A stretch of DNA of 32,450 bases, from contig JACQVE010000050.1 of NCBI GenBank assembly GCA_016209965.1, forward strand, positions 1 to 32,450. The letters run 5' to 3'. The notes below the pieces were generated by a model that was given only the letters and a program-made list of their open reading frames with translations, searched no databases and had not been told where the DNA came from. A program made the translations under genes and the position numbers. Shown here piece after piece: positions 1-7,612 of this stretch (the first letter of the stretch is position 1; every line of letters starts with the position of its first letter). This DNA comes from Gemmatimonadota bacterium (GTDB taxonomy: Bacteria > Gemmatimonadota > Gemmatimonadetes > Longimicrobiales > RSA9).

Positions 1-191
1 AAGCCGGGGAGGGCTCCTGCGTCCAACTCGAGCTGCCTCTCGGCCCGTCGTGCCAGTCGGGCGCGGCGGGCGCGCTCGAATTCGCGGTGCAATTCGACCA
101 GAAATTCCAGGGCTTCGGGCGTGAGGATTTGGCGGGCATCCGCCGTCGCCGGGGGGAGGACTTTGACGGCCTCGAGAGCGCTCTGGGTCAC
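1..191 (-). CDS. aceB: malate synthase A, N-terminal fragment (cut by window edge)
   Basis: Only about 63 codons are present; the gene runs off the left edge. Malate synthase condenses glyoxylate with acetyl-CoA to malate in the glyoxylate shunt. The start is a GTG at 191-189, preceded by an AGGAG Shine-Dalgarno about 8 bases upstream. The fragment contains the stretch ILTPEALEFLVELHREFE, then an Arg/Ala-rich helix with ARRAERQLELDAG and ALPGF. That order is typical of the N-terminal clasp of malate synthase A. None of the catalytic TIM barrel is in the window, so the call rests on the N-terminus alone. The gene lies 198 bases downstream of murJ and may be a separate transcription unit. An isocitrate lyase partner would be expected nearby, outside the window. 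Confidence 0.72.
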   Translation of the reverse strand, partial: MTQSALEAVKVLPPATADARQILTPEALEFLVELHREFERARRARLARRAERQLELDAGALPG

Positions 192-334
192 TGGGGTCTC
201 CTGCGAGAAACGTACGCCTTGGCGCGGCCGCCGCGCTCCCCGCCGCTCGGGCAGCAGTTTCTCGAGGGCGCCCCGGCGGGAAGCGGTGATGCAGGGATTC
301 TGCCCGGGGGGGGCCTCGATGCCTTCGGCGTTTT

Positions 335-384
335 CGCCGCCCAAAGTGGCGGCGCACGTGAGGTCGCACGCGCCAGGGCGTGCG
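335..384 (-). terminator. two tandem hairpins between murJ and aceB
   Basis: Directly after the murJ stop (390) lie two GC stem-loops. The first is a 7-bp stem at 365-371/378-384 (CGCACGC/GCGTGCG) with a 6-base loop. The second is a 7-bp stem at 335-341/348-354 (CGCCGCC/GGCGGCG), also with a 6-base loop. Neither is followed by a U-run on the minus strand, so they are not classic intrinsic terminators. Their position at the end of a long gene chain suggests 3'-end formation or mRNA protection. The rest of 192-389 shows no ORF and no promoter I can support. Confidence 0.35.
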
Positions 385-389
385 GCGGC

Positions 390-1976
390 TCAGGACGGGA
401 GCCGTCGGCGCAGCACGCGCAGCGCGTCGTGAGTTTCCTCGATCCCGAGCGCAGCCGCGATGCCGAAGTAGGCGGCGCCGAACGCGGTGAGCGCCAGCAC
501 GCCCGTGAGAAGGGGGCTGAGCGGCGGCAGTACGAGCACGACCCCGCGGGCCAAGCCTCCCGCTACGCCAGCCGCGATGCTCATGCGGGCGAGCCGGCCG
601 GCGCCGACCCGGATGGCCCCGACCCGGCGGCCGAGCGAGCGTCTCAGGAGCACCCACTCGACCCAGGCCGCAGCTCCCGTCGCCACACTCAGCCCCACAG
701 CCCCGAGGGCGCGCCCGTCTACCACGACTTCGTCCAGCCGGAACATGAGCAGGTATCCGCCCAGGCCGGCGAGGAGGACACGGAGAAACGCCACCTTGGC
801 CGGCGTCCTGGTGTCGTGCAGCGCAAAGAACGCCGAGCTATAGAGCCTGCTGGCCGTCGAAGCGAGGAGCCCGACCGTGTAGCCGGCCAGCGCGAAATAG
901 ACCAGGAGGGTGTCACCTGCCCCGAAATCGCCGGTCTGGTAAAGCGCGGCGACGATCACATCGCCCAGGAGCAGATAGCCGACCACGGTGGGCACGATGT
1001 AGAAGGAGATGCGCCGGAGCCCGGCGCTGGCCCGCTCGCGGAGTGCGCCGGCCGGCCCGCCCCGCTCGCGGGCCAGCTCCGGCAGCTCCGCGGCGGCTAC
1101 AGACATGCCGAACAGGCTAACCGGCAGGATGTAGAGGGTCTGGGCGTAGCCCAGCGCGGCCACCGCGCCCTGCGCCAGCAGCGAGGCGAGGATCAGGTCC
1201 ACCCACGCGCTGAGCTGCACGACGCCCCGGCCGAGAAGTGCCGGCCCGGCGTTTCGTACCGCCTCCCGCACCCCCGCCAGCCGAATGTCCCAGGCCACAG
1301 CCAGCCGGCGCTCGAGCGCCAGCACCCAGGGAAGCTGGATCAGGAACTGGAGCATACCGCCCAGTAGCGCGCCCCACGCCAGGGCCATGACCAGTTGCGC
1401 CTGCGCCAGGCGCCCGCCCAACCCGAGCAGCGTGGCGATCATGGCGGCGTTCCACAGCACGGGGGCGACGTAGGGGATGAAGAAACGACGGTGGCTGTTC
1501 AGGATTGCGAGCGCCCATGCCGACAGCACGAGCACCCCGGTCATGGGAAATAGGATGCGCGCCGCACCGATGGTGAGCTCGCGGCGCAGCCCGGTAAAGC
1601 CCGGCAGGAAGACGCTGACCAAGGCCGGGGCGAGGAGCAGGCCGATCAGCGTGAGCGCACCGGCCACGGCCAGAAGCAGGGCGAAAACCGCACCGGCTAC
1701 GCGGCCCGCTTCCTCTTCCCTGCCCTGCTCCAGCAGCTCTGCGTAAACCGGGATGAAGGACGCGCTCAGCGTACCCTCGCCCAGCAGGTTCTGCAGGACA
1801 TTGGGCATACGCAGCGCCGCGCGCCAGGCGTCGGCGGGCGCGGCCGTGCCAAAATAGTGCGCAAAGACTCGCTCCCGCACTAACCCAGCAAGGCGGCTAA
1901 AAAGAATGCCCGCTGCTACCCAATGGGCGGAGCGGGCAGAGTCCCGGACTGGGGCGGGTTCAGGAGGGACGTTCAC
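390..1976 (-). CDS. murJ: lipid II flippase MurJ (MviN family)
   Basis: MurJ is a MOP-superfamily membrane transporter that flips the peptidoglycan precursor lipid II across the inner membrane. The protein is about 528 residues, close to the family norm near 510, and reads as consecutive hydrophobic helices from end to end. Family signatures are visible: SRLAGLVRERVFAHYFG near the N-terminus, closely followed by NVLQNLLGEGTLSASFIPVY, and later LYSSAFFALHDTRTP. I chose the GTG at 1976 because the upstream in-frame sequence is antisense-like and belongs to the preceding small gene. This start overlaps that gene by 17 bases, which suggests translational coupling, although no good Shine-Dalgarno is visible. 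The C-terminus ends in Arg-rich DALRVLRRRLPS. It is the last gene before the hairpins at 335-384. Confidence 0.93.
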   Translation of the reverse strand: MNVPPEPAPVRDSARSAHWVAAGILFSRLAGLVRERVFAHYFGTAAPADAWRAALRMPNVLQNLLGEGTLSASFIPVYAELLEQGREEEAGRVAGAVFALLLAVAGALTLIGLLLAPALVSVFLPGFTGLRRELTIGAARILFPMTGVLVLSAWALAILNSHRRFFIPYVAPVLWNAAMIATLLGLGGRLAQAQLVMALAWGALLGGMLQFLIQLPWVLALERRLAVAWDIRLAGVREAVRNAGPALLGRGVVQLSAWVDLILASLLAQGAVAALGYAQTLYILPVSLFGMSVAAAELPELARERGGPAGALRERASAGLRRISFYIVPTVVGYLLLGDVIVAALYQTGDFGAGDTLLVYFALAGYTVGLLASTASRLYSSAFFALHDTRTPAKVAFLRVLLAGLGGYLLMFRLDEVVVDGRALGAVGLSVATGAAAWVEWVLLRRSLGRRVGAIRVGAGRLARMSIAAGVAGGLARGVVLVLPPLSPLLTGVLALTAFGAAYFGIAAALGIEETHDALRVLRRRLPS

Positions 1977-2238
1977 CGGATGGCAGAGCGCCCCCGGCCG
2001 CGGGCTTCGCTTCCAGCAGACGGTGCAGGAACTCGCTCTCGTCTTCCAGACGCTGGAGATCCTGGCCCAGCCGTTCGACTTCGGATTCGAGTGTGGCCAG
2101 CCGCCGTACCAGCGCAAGCTCGGTCGGCGCATCCCGACGCTCCAGCCGGGCGGCGAGTGCGCGCCCGAGCTGCGAGTCGAGGACCACCGCGATCAGCGGA
2201 ATGAGCAGTGCGAGTACTACGACGAGAAACCACCACAT
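1960..2238 (-). CDS. small membrane-anchored coiled-coil protein, unknown function
   Basis: I do not recognise this 92-residue protein. It starts MWWFLVVVLALLIPLIAVVL, a single N-terminal transmembrane helix with almost no cytoplasmic tail. A charged region with heptad-like Leu/Ile spacing follows (LATLESEVERLGQDLQRLE, LHRLLEAK), predicted to form a coiled coil, and then a Gly/Pro/Ser tail. The layout recalls small envelope or PspB-like coiled-coil proteins, but no family can be assigned. The ATG at 2238 is preceded by AGGGG almost adjacent to the start and by a -10-like TATTTT six bases upstream, so the mRNA may be leaderless. It overlaps murJ by 17 bases. The reading frame continues upstream, but that part is Arg/Pro-rich and not protein-like. 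Confidence 0.7.
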   Translation of the reverse strand: MWWFLVVVLALLIPLIAVVLDSQLGRALAARLERRDAPTELALVRRLATLESEVERLGQDLQRLEDESEFLHRLLEAKPAAGGALPSGERPS

Positions 2239-2244
2239 ACCCCT

Positions 2245-2274
2245 AAAATACCTCCGCAACGCGGGGCACGGCAA
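2245..2274 (-). promoter_or_regulatory. candidate sigma-70 promoter for the small coiled-coil gene and murJ
   Basis: A -35-like TTGCCG (2274-2269) and a -10-like TATTTT (2250-2245) are separated by 18 bases. The predicted transcription start falls on or next to the ATG at 2238. This fits a leaderless transcript and separates murJ from bshC, which ends at 2344. It rests on sequence match only. Confidence 0.35.
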
Positions 2275-2343
2275 GCGTTTCCGGGCGGGCCGGGCGGGCC
2301 GCTGGCGCCGCCCAGCTCTCAATCGGGGCGGCAGCAATAGGGC

Positions 2344-4008
2344 TCAGCGGCCACCCCTGGCGCTTCCCGCTTCCACCACCGGCGGGCACTGCACGCCGCT
2401 CCAAACCGGTGCAGCCGTGCCCAGCTCGATCGGTAATGCCTGAGCAGCCGCCGGCAGCAAGTCCGGCCCGTAGCGCACCAGATAGTGGAGCACGTTCAGT
2501 ACCCGCTCCTGCGGCTGACCGGAAGGGAAGAGGTTGCTGCGCGCCTTTTCCAGTTGTCCCAGCCCGGTAGCGCTATGCTTCTTGAAATGCTGCGCGATCC
2601 TCTTCTCTGACTCCTGCAGTTGCACCAGGCTGGCATTGCGCGCCGCCTGCAGCGGTCCGGCCAGCGTCGGGTCAATGGACCCGGATTCCTCGACCAGCCG
2701 CTCGTACCCCTCCAGCAGCGCCTGGCGCAGCAGTGCCACAGCCCAGGTGATCCCTTCCGGCAGCTCCTCCCGCAGCAGCCGTGCGGCCAGCTCGTGGGCC
2801 GGCCCCCGGAAGTCGTGCACCTCGAGCCGGAATTTCTCCAACACCTTCCGCACCTTGGGCTCGATGAGCCACACGCTGCAGCGGGGAAGCACCAGTGGCA
2901 TCTCCAGGCCGTGCGCCTGGAAGAGGCAGCCGAGCTGGGCAAAATAGTTGACCTCCGCCGGACCACCGACGTAGGCGACGGTCGGGAACACATAACTCTC
3001 GAGGATGGGCCGCAGCACCACGTTCGGTGAGAAGCGATCGGGCTGTGCCTCGAGTAGCGCGCGGAGCTCCCGGTCGCTCCAACGCTGCCCGCGGCGGCGC
3101 AGCACCCACGCCCCATCCTCGCGCAGCAGCCGCTCGCGCGCCTGCTCGTCCTCGTAGAAGAGATTGGCCGCACTGGGCAGGATCGTAACCTGGCCGGAGT
3201 ACCCCCACTGTTCCAGCCGAGCAGTCTGCTCCGTCAATCGGACTTCGTGCTCCGCCGCACCCTCGAGCTCCCTGGCCAGCACCGCCGCACCCTGCCGCTT
3301 GAGCACAGGATCACCGCCATCCACGAGCAGAAGGTCCAGCGGGCCGAGCACCGAGGTGAAGAGCTCCATGAACGCCTCCGCCACCGTTCGCCCCGGCCGG
3401 TACGCCGATTCGACCTGCTCGAGCAGCGCCGGTGTGAACTCGGTCTCGGGAAGCAGCCGGCGCAGCTCCTCCAGCACCTGCTCGATTCCGGGCCCCAGGC
3501 GGCGCAGCCGCATGGACGGCCGCCGTCCGCCGGAGGCGCCAGGGATCTCGAGGCGCCGCAATTCGTTGGACAAATCGAGCAGGTGGACCTGGTTCGCCTC
3601 TTCCCAATCGTGATCGTCCGAGGCCACCCAGAAAAGCGGCGCGACCGGGCGACCCAGCACCGGCTCGAGCGCCTGCGCCAGCCGCACGGCCGAAAGCGCC
3701 TTGTACACCGTGTACAATGGTCCCAGCAGCAGCCCGGGTTGGTGGCCCGTCGTGACGAACACACCGCCCCCTTCCACGACTCGATCGAGCTGCTGCCGCG
3801 CCGCCTCCGATGTGGGGCGTACGACCTCCGCCATGGCTCGCAGGCGCGCGGTATCGAAGCGTCGGGTCACTTCCGCCGTCTTGCGCCGGTAGGCCTCTGG
3901 ATCCCACGGCGAACCGGAAAAGAAAGCCGCCAGGGCGGCGGACGCCTCGTAGTAGTCCTCGAGCAGGCGACCCCCGCCTTGCAGGCGTCCTGCCAGGATC
4001 TCAAGCAT
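2344..4008 (-). CDS. bshC: putative cysteine ligase BshC (bacillithiol synthesis)
   Basis: BshC is assigned the last step of bacillithiol synthesis, adding cysteine to glucosaminyl-malate. The 554-residue protein is near the usual length of about 540. Family motifs are clear: TGHQPGLLLGPLYTVYKA near residue 90, then FWVASDDHDWEEANQVH, LPSAANLFYEDE, AYVGGPAEVNYFAQL and a C-terminal coiled-coil stretch with KKHSATGLGQLEKARSNLFP. The ATG at 4008 overlaps the end of rlmH by 8 bases, so the two are probably co-translated. bshA and bshB are not in the window. Bacillithiol is best known in Firmicutes, but bshC also occurs in Bacteroidota, Deinococcus and Gemmatimonadota, so it helps place the organism. 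The C-terminal tail (VEAGSARGGR) is low-complexity. Confidence 0.93.
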   Translation of the reverse strand: MLEILAGRLQGGGRLLEDYYEASAALAAFFSGSPWDPEAYRRKTAEVTRRFDTARLRAMAEVVRPTSEAARQQLDRVVEGGGVFVTTGHQPGLLLGPLYTVYKALSAVRLAQALEPVLGRPVAPLFWVASDDHDWEEANQVHLLDLSNELRRLEIPGASGGRRPSMRLRRLGPGIEQVLEELRRLLPETEFTPALLEQVESAYRPGRTVAEAFMELFTSVLGPLDLLLVDGGDPVLKRQGAAVLARELEGAAEHEVRLTEQTARLEQWGYSGQVTILPSAANLFYEDEQARERLLREDGAWVLRRRGQRWSDRELRALLEAQPDRFSPNVVLRPILESYVFPTVAYVGGPAEVNYFAQLGCLFQAHGLEMPLVLPRCSVWLIEPKVRKVLEKFRLEVHDFRGPAHELAARLLREELPEGITWAVALLRQALLEGYERLVEESGSIDPTLAGPLQAARNASLVQLQESEKRIAQHFKKHSATGLGQLEKARSNLFPSGQPQERVLNVLHYLVRYGPDLLPAAAQALPIELGTAAPVWSGVQCPPVVEAGSARGGR

Positions 4009-4480
4009 TGCTGGCTTTGTGGTAGGGCTCGCCTCTCACGATCGTGCCCGCGCGGTAGAGCTGCTCGGCAAGGACCAGTCGCGCCAGGTCATGCGGCAGG
4101 GTGAAAGCCGAAAGGCTGAGTCTCCGGTCGGCGCGGCGTAACACACTCTCCCCCAGTCCGAACGCGCCGCCGATCAGGAAGGCGACGCCGCTTCTCCCGC
4201 CCGATCCCAGATCCTGCAGGTAGGCGGCGAGCCGCATCGAACTCCAGGCCTCCCCGTCGCGTGTCAGCGCCATGACCTGCGCTCCGGCCGGGATCCGTTG
4301 CATCAGCCGCTCCGCCTCGGCCGCCCGGATTTCCCTGGCCGGCCGGCCCCGGGCCGCCTTTTCTTCCCGAACCGTGACTCCCTCGAAGTCCCAGTAGCGG
4401 CGGGCCCGCTCCTCGTACCCGGCAATCGCCTCCACGAGCGGCCGGCCCGGACGGCCGACAGCCAGCACCCAGAGCTTCAC
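4001..4480 (-). CDS. rlmH: 23S rRNA pseudouridine-1915 N3-methyltransferase RlmH
   Basis: RlmH is a SPOUT-class methyltransferase that methylates pseudouridine 1915 in helix 69 of 23S rRNA, acting on assembled 70S ribosomes. The protein is 159 residues, the usual size. The C-terminal trefoil-knot signature is intact: FLIGGAFGL at about 101-109, LSLSAFTLPHDLARLVLAEQLYRA, and the terminal GEPYHK. The start is a GTG at 4480 with a GGGCAGG-type Shine-Dalgarno just upstream, 10 bases after the glutamate dehydrogenase stop. It overlaps bshC by 8 bases. Nothing looks damaged. Confidence 0.95.
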   Translation of the reverse strand: MKLWVLAVGRPGRPLVEAIAGYEERARRYWDFEGVTVREEKAARGRPAREIRAAEAERLMQRIPAGAQVMALTRDGEAWSSMRLAAYLQDLGSGGRSGVAFLIGGAFGLGESVLRRADRRLSLSAFTLPHDLARLVLAEQLYRAGTIVRGEPYHKASNA

Positions 4481-4490
4481 ACCTGCCCGC

Positions 4491-5783
4491 CTACGCGTAA
4501 ATGCCCCGCATCCGATGAACAGCCGCTACCCGGTCGATTGCCAGCATGTACGCCGCCGTCCGCAAGTTCACCCCGTGCTCCCTGGAAAAGCCCAGCAGGT
4601 TGTGGAACGACCGGATCATGACCTCGCGGAGCCTCTTGATCACCACGTCCTCGCTCCAGAAGTAGCCTTCCCGATTCTGCACCCACTCGAAGTAGCTGAC
4701 CGTGACGCCACCCGCGTTGGCCAGGATGTCCGGTATCACAAACACGCCCTTTTCATCCAGAATGGCATCCGCAGGTGCCGTGGTCGGGCCATTCGCACCT
4801 TCGGCAATGACGCGAGCCCGGATGCTCGGCGCGTTGCGCCGCGTGATCACGTTCTCCAGCGCAGCCGGGACCAGGACGTCCACATCCAGCTCCAGCAGTT
4901 CCTCATTGGAAATCGGCTCGCCCCCTGTGAAGCCCTCCAGGAACCGGTTTTCCTCGATCCACTTGATGGCATCATTCACAAGAATGCCATGCGCATTGTA
5001 GATGGCCCCCGTCCGGTCGCTGATCCCGACCACGGTCAAGCCGTCCTCTTCCAGCAGGCGGGCGGCAACCGAGCCGACGTTCCCGAAGCCTTGAACCGCC
5101 ACCTTGGTTCCGTGGAGCGGCAGCCCCAGCTCGCGCAGCGCTTCCTTCACCACGATCCTCACCCCCCGCCCCGTCGCCTCCCTCCGCCCGAGCGAACCGC
5201 CTAGCTCGATGGGCTTTCCTGTGACGACCGAGGTGACGGTATGGCGCCGGTGCATCGAGTAGGTGTCCATGACCCAGGCCATCACCTGCTCGTTCGTGTT
5301 CACATCCGGCGCGGGCACGTCCGATTCCGGGCCCAGCACCTCCAGGATGGAGGCCGTGTAGCGCCGGGTCAGCCGCTCCAGCTCGCCCGGGGACAGCCGA
5401 TACGGGTCGCAGATCACGCCACCCTTGGCCCCGCCGAAGGGAATGTTCACCACCGCGCACTTCCACGTCATCCACGCCGCCAGTGCCGTCACCTCGTCCA
5501 GAGTAACGCCCAGATCGAAGCGGATCCCGCCTTTGGCCGGTCCCCGCGATGTGTTGTAGAGCACGCGGTATCCTTTGAAAACCTCCACCTCCCCGTTGTC
5601 CATCAACACCGGGATCGAGGTGATCACCTGCTTCTCCGGATGGCGAAGGATCTTGTAGAGACCGGGGTCCAGTTCGAGTAGCTCTGCGGCACGATCGAAG
5701 CGCTCCATCATCGCTTCGAACGGGTTCTCCTCATTGATAAGGCCGGCATCTTCCGACCCGGCTGTCCTCGGGGCCGACTCCAT
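4491..5783 (-). CDS. gdhA: glutamate dehydrogenase (Glu/Leu/Phe/Val dehydrogenase family)
   Basis: The enzyme interconverts glutamate with 2-oxoglutarate and ammonia, using NAD(P). The protein is about 430 residues, the size of the small hexameric class typified by RocG/GudB. Visible features are [19 protein letters not shown] (substrate region, about 71-89), [16 protein letters not shown] (two lysines, K108 and K120), [19 protein letters not shown], and the Rossmann loop [14 protein letters not shown]. The C-terminal half contains PAALENVI and the [13 protein letters not shown] signature. I prefer the ATG at 5783, since GGAGGA lies about 12 bases upstream. A GTG 36 bases further up is in frame but lacks a Shine-Dalgarno. 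Leucine or phenylalanine specificity cannot be fully excluded, although the motif set fits glutamate best. The 124 bases up to lpxK hold no promoter I can support. Confidence 0.88.
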   Translation of the reverse strand: MESAPRTAGSEDAGLINEENPFEAMMERFDRAAELLELDPGLYKILRHPEKQVITSIPVLMDNGEVEVFKGYRVLYNTSRGPAKGGIRFDLGVTLDEVTALAAWMTWKCAVVNIPFGGAKGGVICDPYRLSPGELERLTRRYTASILEVLGPESDVPAPDVNTNEQVMAWVMDTYSMHRRHTVTSVVTGKPIELGGSLGRREATGRGVRIVVKEALRELGLPLHGTKVAVQGFGNVGSVAARLLEEDGLTVVGISDRTGAIYNAHGILVNDAIKWIEENRFLEGFTGGEPISNEELLELDVDVLVPAALENVITRRNAPSIRARVIAEGANGPTTAPADAILDEKGVFVIPDILANAGGVTVSYFEWVQNREGYFWSEDVVIKRLREVMIRSFHNLLGFSREHGVNLRTAAYMLAIDRVAAVHRMRGIYA

Positions 5784-5907
5784 CGGCGTTCCGTCTCCTC
5801 CAGTGATCACTCGGTCCACGCCCGCTGCGCCGGTCGCCGGCCGCGAGCCGCAATGGCGCCATCGCTTTGCCTTCGAGGGCCGCGCGTGCGGGACCGCTGC
5901 CCCACCC

Positions 5908-6981
5908 TCATGGCTGCCACCTGGCCTCCAACGGTGTCACCAGGGCATCCAGCCGGCTGGCCAGCTGGGACTCCCCCGACTCCACCGCCACGCTCTGTTC
6001 GAGCACCCAAAGCTGCACGTCGGGGAGCAGCTCGCGGAGCTTGATGGCATCCTTCGCCGTGGTTACCACCGGGCGCCCCCCGGACGCCCGACGAATGCGG
6101 CCGGCAGCGCGGGCGTCGTAGTGGTAGTGGTCCGGGAGAGCGAACATCTCCGCCACTTGCGCTCCGGACTGCCGTGCCTGAGCCAGGAAAAGGTCCGGCC
6201 GCGCGACGCCTGCCACCCCCACGACCTCTCCTCGCGGAGTTTCCTGCCCCCCGCTGCCCTCGAGCGCGCGCCTCCATCCCGCGGCCCTGAGCTCGAGCCG
6301 CACCACGTCCGCTGCGGGCGCAAGCTCACGAACCTCCCGCGCCACCTGCTGCGATGCTTCAGGCGGCGCGACCTTCCGGGTCACGGCAACAACCTGCGCG
6401 CGTGCCAGGGCGGAAACCGGTTCCCGCCAGGGGCCGCGAGGCAGCAGGTGCGGCGAGCGGCACCACCCCTCGGCGGTGACCAGCACCAGATCGAGGTCGC
6501 GCGCCAGCCGAAGGTGTTGGAACCCATCATCCAGCACCAGCACGGTGGCGCCGCCGGCTGCTGCTTTCTCCGCTGCCGCGACCCGATCGCGCCCCACCAG
6601 CACGGGTACCTCCGGGTACCAGGCCCGATGCAGCTCCGGCTCGTCGCCGCCGTATCCGCCGTGGAGCACGGCCGGGCGAGCTCCTCGACTGAGGAGCTGC
6701 TCTACCACCCACCGTGCCACTGGCGTCTTCCCTGTCCCGCCTACCACCAGGTTGCCGACGCTCACGACAGGCACTGCGGCCCGCGCCGCTTCGGGCCAGC
6801 CGGAGGCATGGAGGCGGGTGCGCAGCGCCAGGGCTACGCGGTAGATCAGCTCCGCGGGTGCGAGACACCACCCCCAGGCCCCGGCGTCCGAATCATCCCA
6901 CCACAGCCGGCGTAAGCCCGCGAACCGCTGGGAAGCAAGGGTTCCCGCTGCCGGTCCCTCAGCCGCGCTGACCTCGGCCAT
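5908..6981 (-). CDS. lpxK: tetraacyldisaccharide 4'-kinase LpxK
   Basis: LpxK phosphorylates the 4' position of the tetraacyldisaccharide 1-phosphate intermediate to give lipid IVA, at the inner face of the inner membrane. The 357-residue protein carries [20 protein letters not shown], with the P-loop GGTGKT at 81-86, then [12 protein letters not shown] and the family-diagnostic [20 protein letters not shown] (DDGFQH at 151-156). It ends with a domain containing [17 protein letters not shown] and [11 protein letters not shown], both typical of LpxK. The ATG at 6981 has GAGGAAG three bases upstream. It overlaps the preceding DUF374 acyltransferase gene by 23 bases. It is the last recognisable lipid A gene of the cluster. 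Confidence 0.95.
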   Translation of the reverse strand: MAEVSAAEGPAAGTLASQRFAGLRRLWWDDSDAGAWGWCLAPAELIYRVALALRTRLHASGWPEAARAAVPVVSVGNLVVGGTGKTPVARWVVEQLLSRGARPAVLHGGYGGDEPELHRAWYPEVPVLVGRDRVAAAEKAAAGGATVLVLDDGFQHLRLARDLDLVLVTAEGWCRSPHLLPRGPWREPVSALARAQVVAVTRKVAPPEASQQVAREVRELAPAADVVRLELRAAGWRRALEGSGGQETPRGEVVGVAGVARPDLFLAQARQSGAQVAEMFALPDHYHYDARAAGRIRRASGGRPVVTTAKDAIKLRELLPDVQLWVLEQSVAVESGESQLASRLDALVTPLEARWQP

Positions 6982-7612
6982 CCACTTCCTCGAGCAGCCG
7001 GTTCAGCTCGTCCTCCAGCAGCCGGGCCTGGCGGCGCAGCTCTCGCGCATCCGCGCCCCGCGGGATCTCCCGGGGGGCGCCGTAGGCCACGCACACCCTG
7101 GCAAAGGGCCGGGGGAGAAGGAAGCGGTCCCAGCTCCGGACCCACCAGGCGCGGTCGGCTCCAGCTGCCATGGGCACGAGCGGCAACCCGCTGAGCTGCG
7201 CCGCCACGACCGCTCCCAGCTTCACCTTCTGGCGCGGCCCCCGTGGCCCATCCGGTGTGAAGGCAAGCGTTCGGCCGGCCCTGGCATGGCGCAGCAGCTC
7301 CCGCAACCCCCCGCGTCCGCCACGCGTGCTCGAGCCCCGCACAACGGCATAGCCCCAGCGCTCCATGATGCGGGTGATGTACTCCCCGTCCCGCGAGCGG
7401 CTGACCAGGGTGGTAATTCCTTGCCGGCGGTGGAGGTAGGTGAGCGGCAGGAGCCGGCCGTGCCAGAGTGCGAAAATTACCGGCCGGCCCCCGTCCCACA
7501 GGCACTGGTAGTTCTCCGCACCGCGCACCTCGAAGTGCAGCGTGGCAAGCCAGGCATCGAGCACCCCACGCCCCGCGGACCCGACCAGCCAGTGGCGCAG
7601 TCCGCGTCTCAC
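6959..7612 (-). CDS. DUF374 lysophospholipid acyltransferase-like protein (possible LpxJ-type lipid A acyltransferase)
   Basis: This 217-residue protein belongs to the DUF374 group of acyltransferase-like proteins. Visible blocks are VIFALWHGRLLPL (His51), VSRSRDGEYI (70-79), VRGSSTRGG (91-99) and AFTPDGPRGPRQKVK (117-131), in the order expected for a glycerolipid-acyltransferase fold. It starts at GTG 7612 in a GTGA overlap with the lpxB stop and overlaps lpxK by 23 bases. The Helicobacter/Campylobacter lipid A secondary acyltransferase LpxJ is a DUF374 protein. Position between lpxB and lpxK therefore makes a late acylation role in lipid A plausible here, by inference. No LpxL/LpxM-type gene is present in the window. 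Substrate and acyl donor are unknown. Confidence 0.82.
   Translation of the reverse strand: MRRGLRHWLVGSAGRGVLDAWLATLHFEVRGAENYQCLWDGGRPVIFALWHGRLLPLTYLHRRQGITTLVSRSRDGEYITRIMERWGYAVVRGSSTRGGRGGLRELLRHARAGRTLAFTPDGPRGPRQKVKLGAVVAAQLSGLPLVPMAAGADRAWWVRSWDRFLLPRPFARVCVAYGAPREIPRGADARELRRQARLLEDELNRLLEEVDGRGQRG

Noticed and set aside
87-1367. 426-codon plus-strand ORF
   Set aside because: It is antisense to murJ, Arg/Gly/Pro-rich with no domain, and typical of GC-rich shadow frames.
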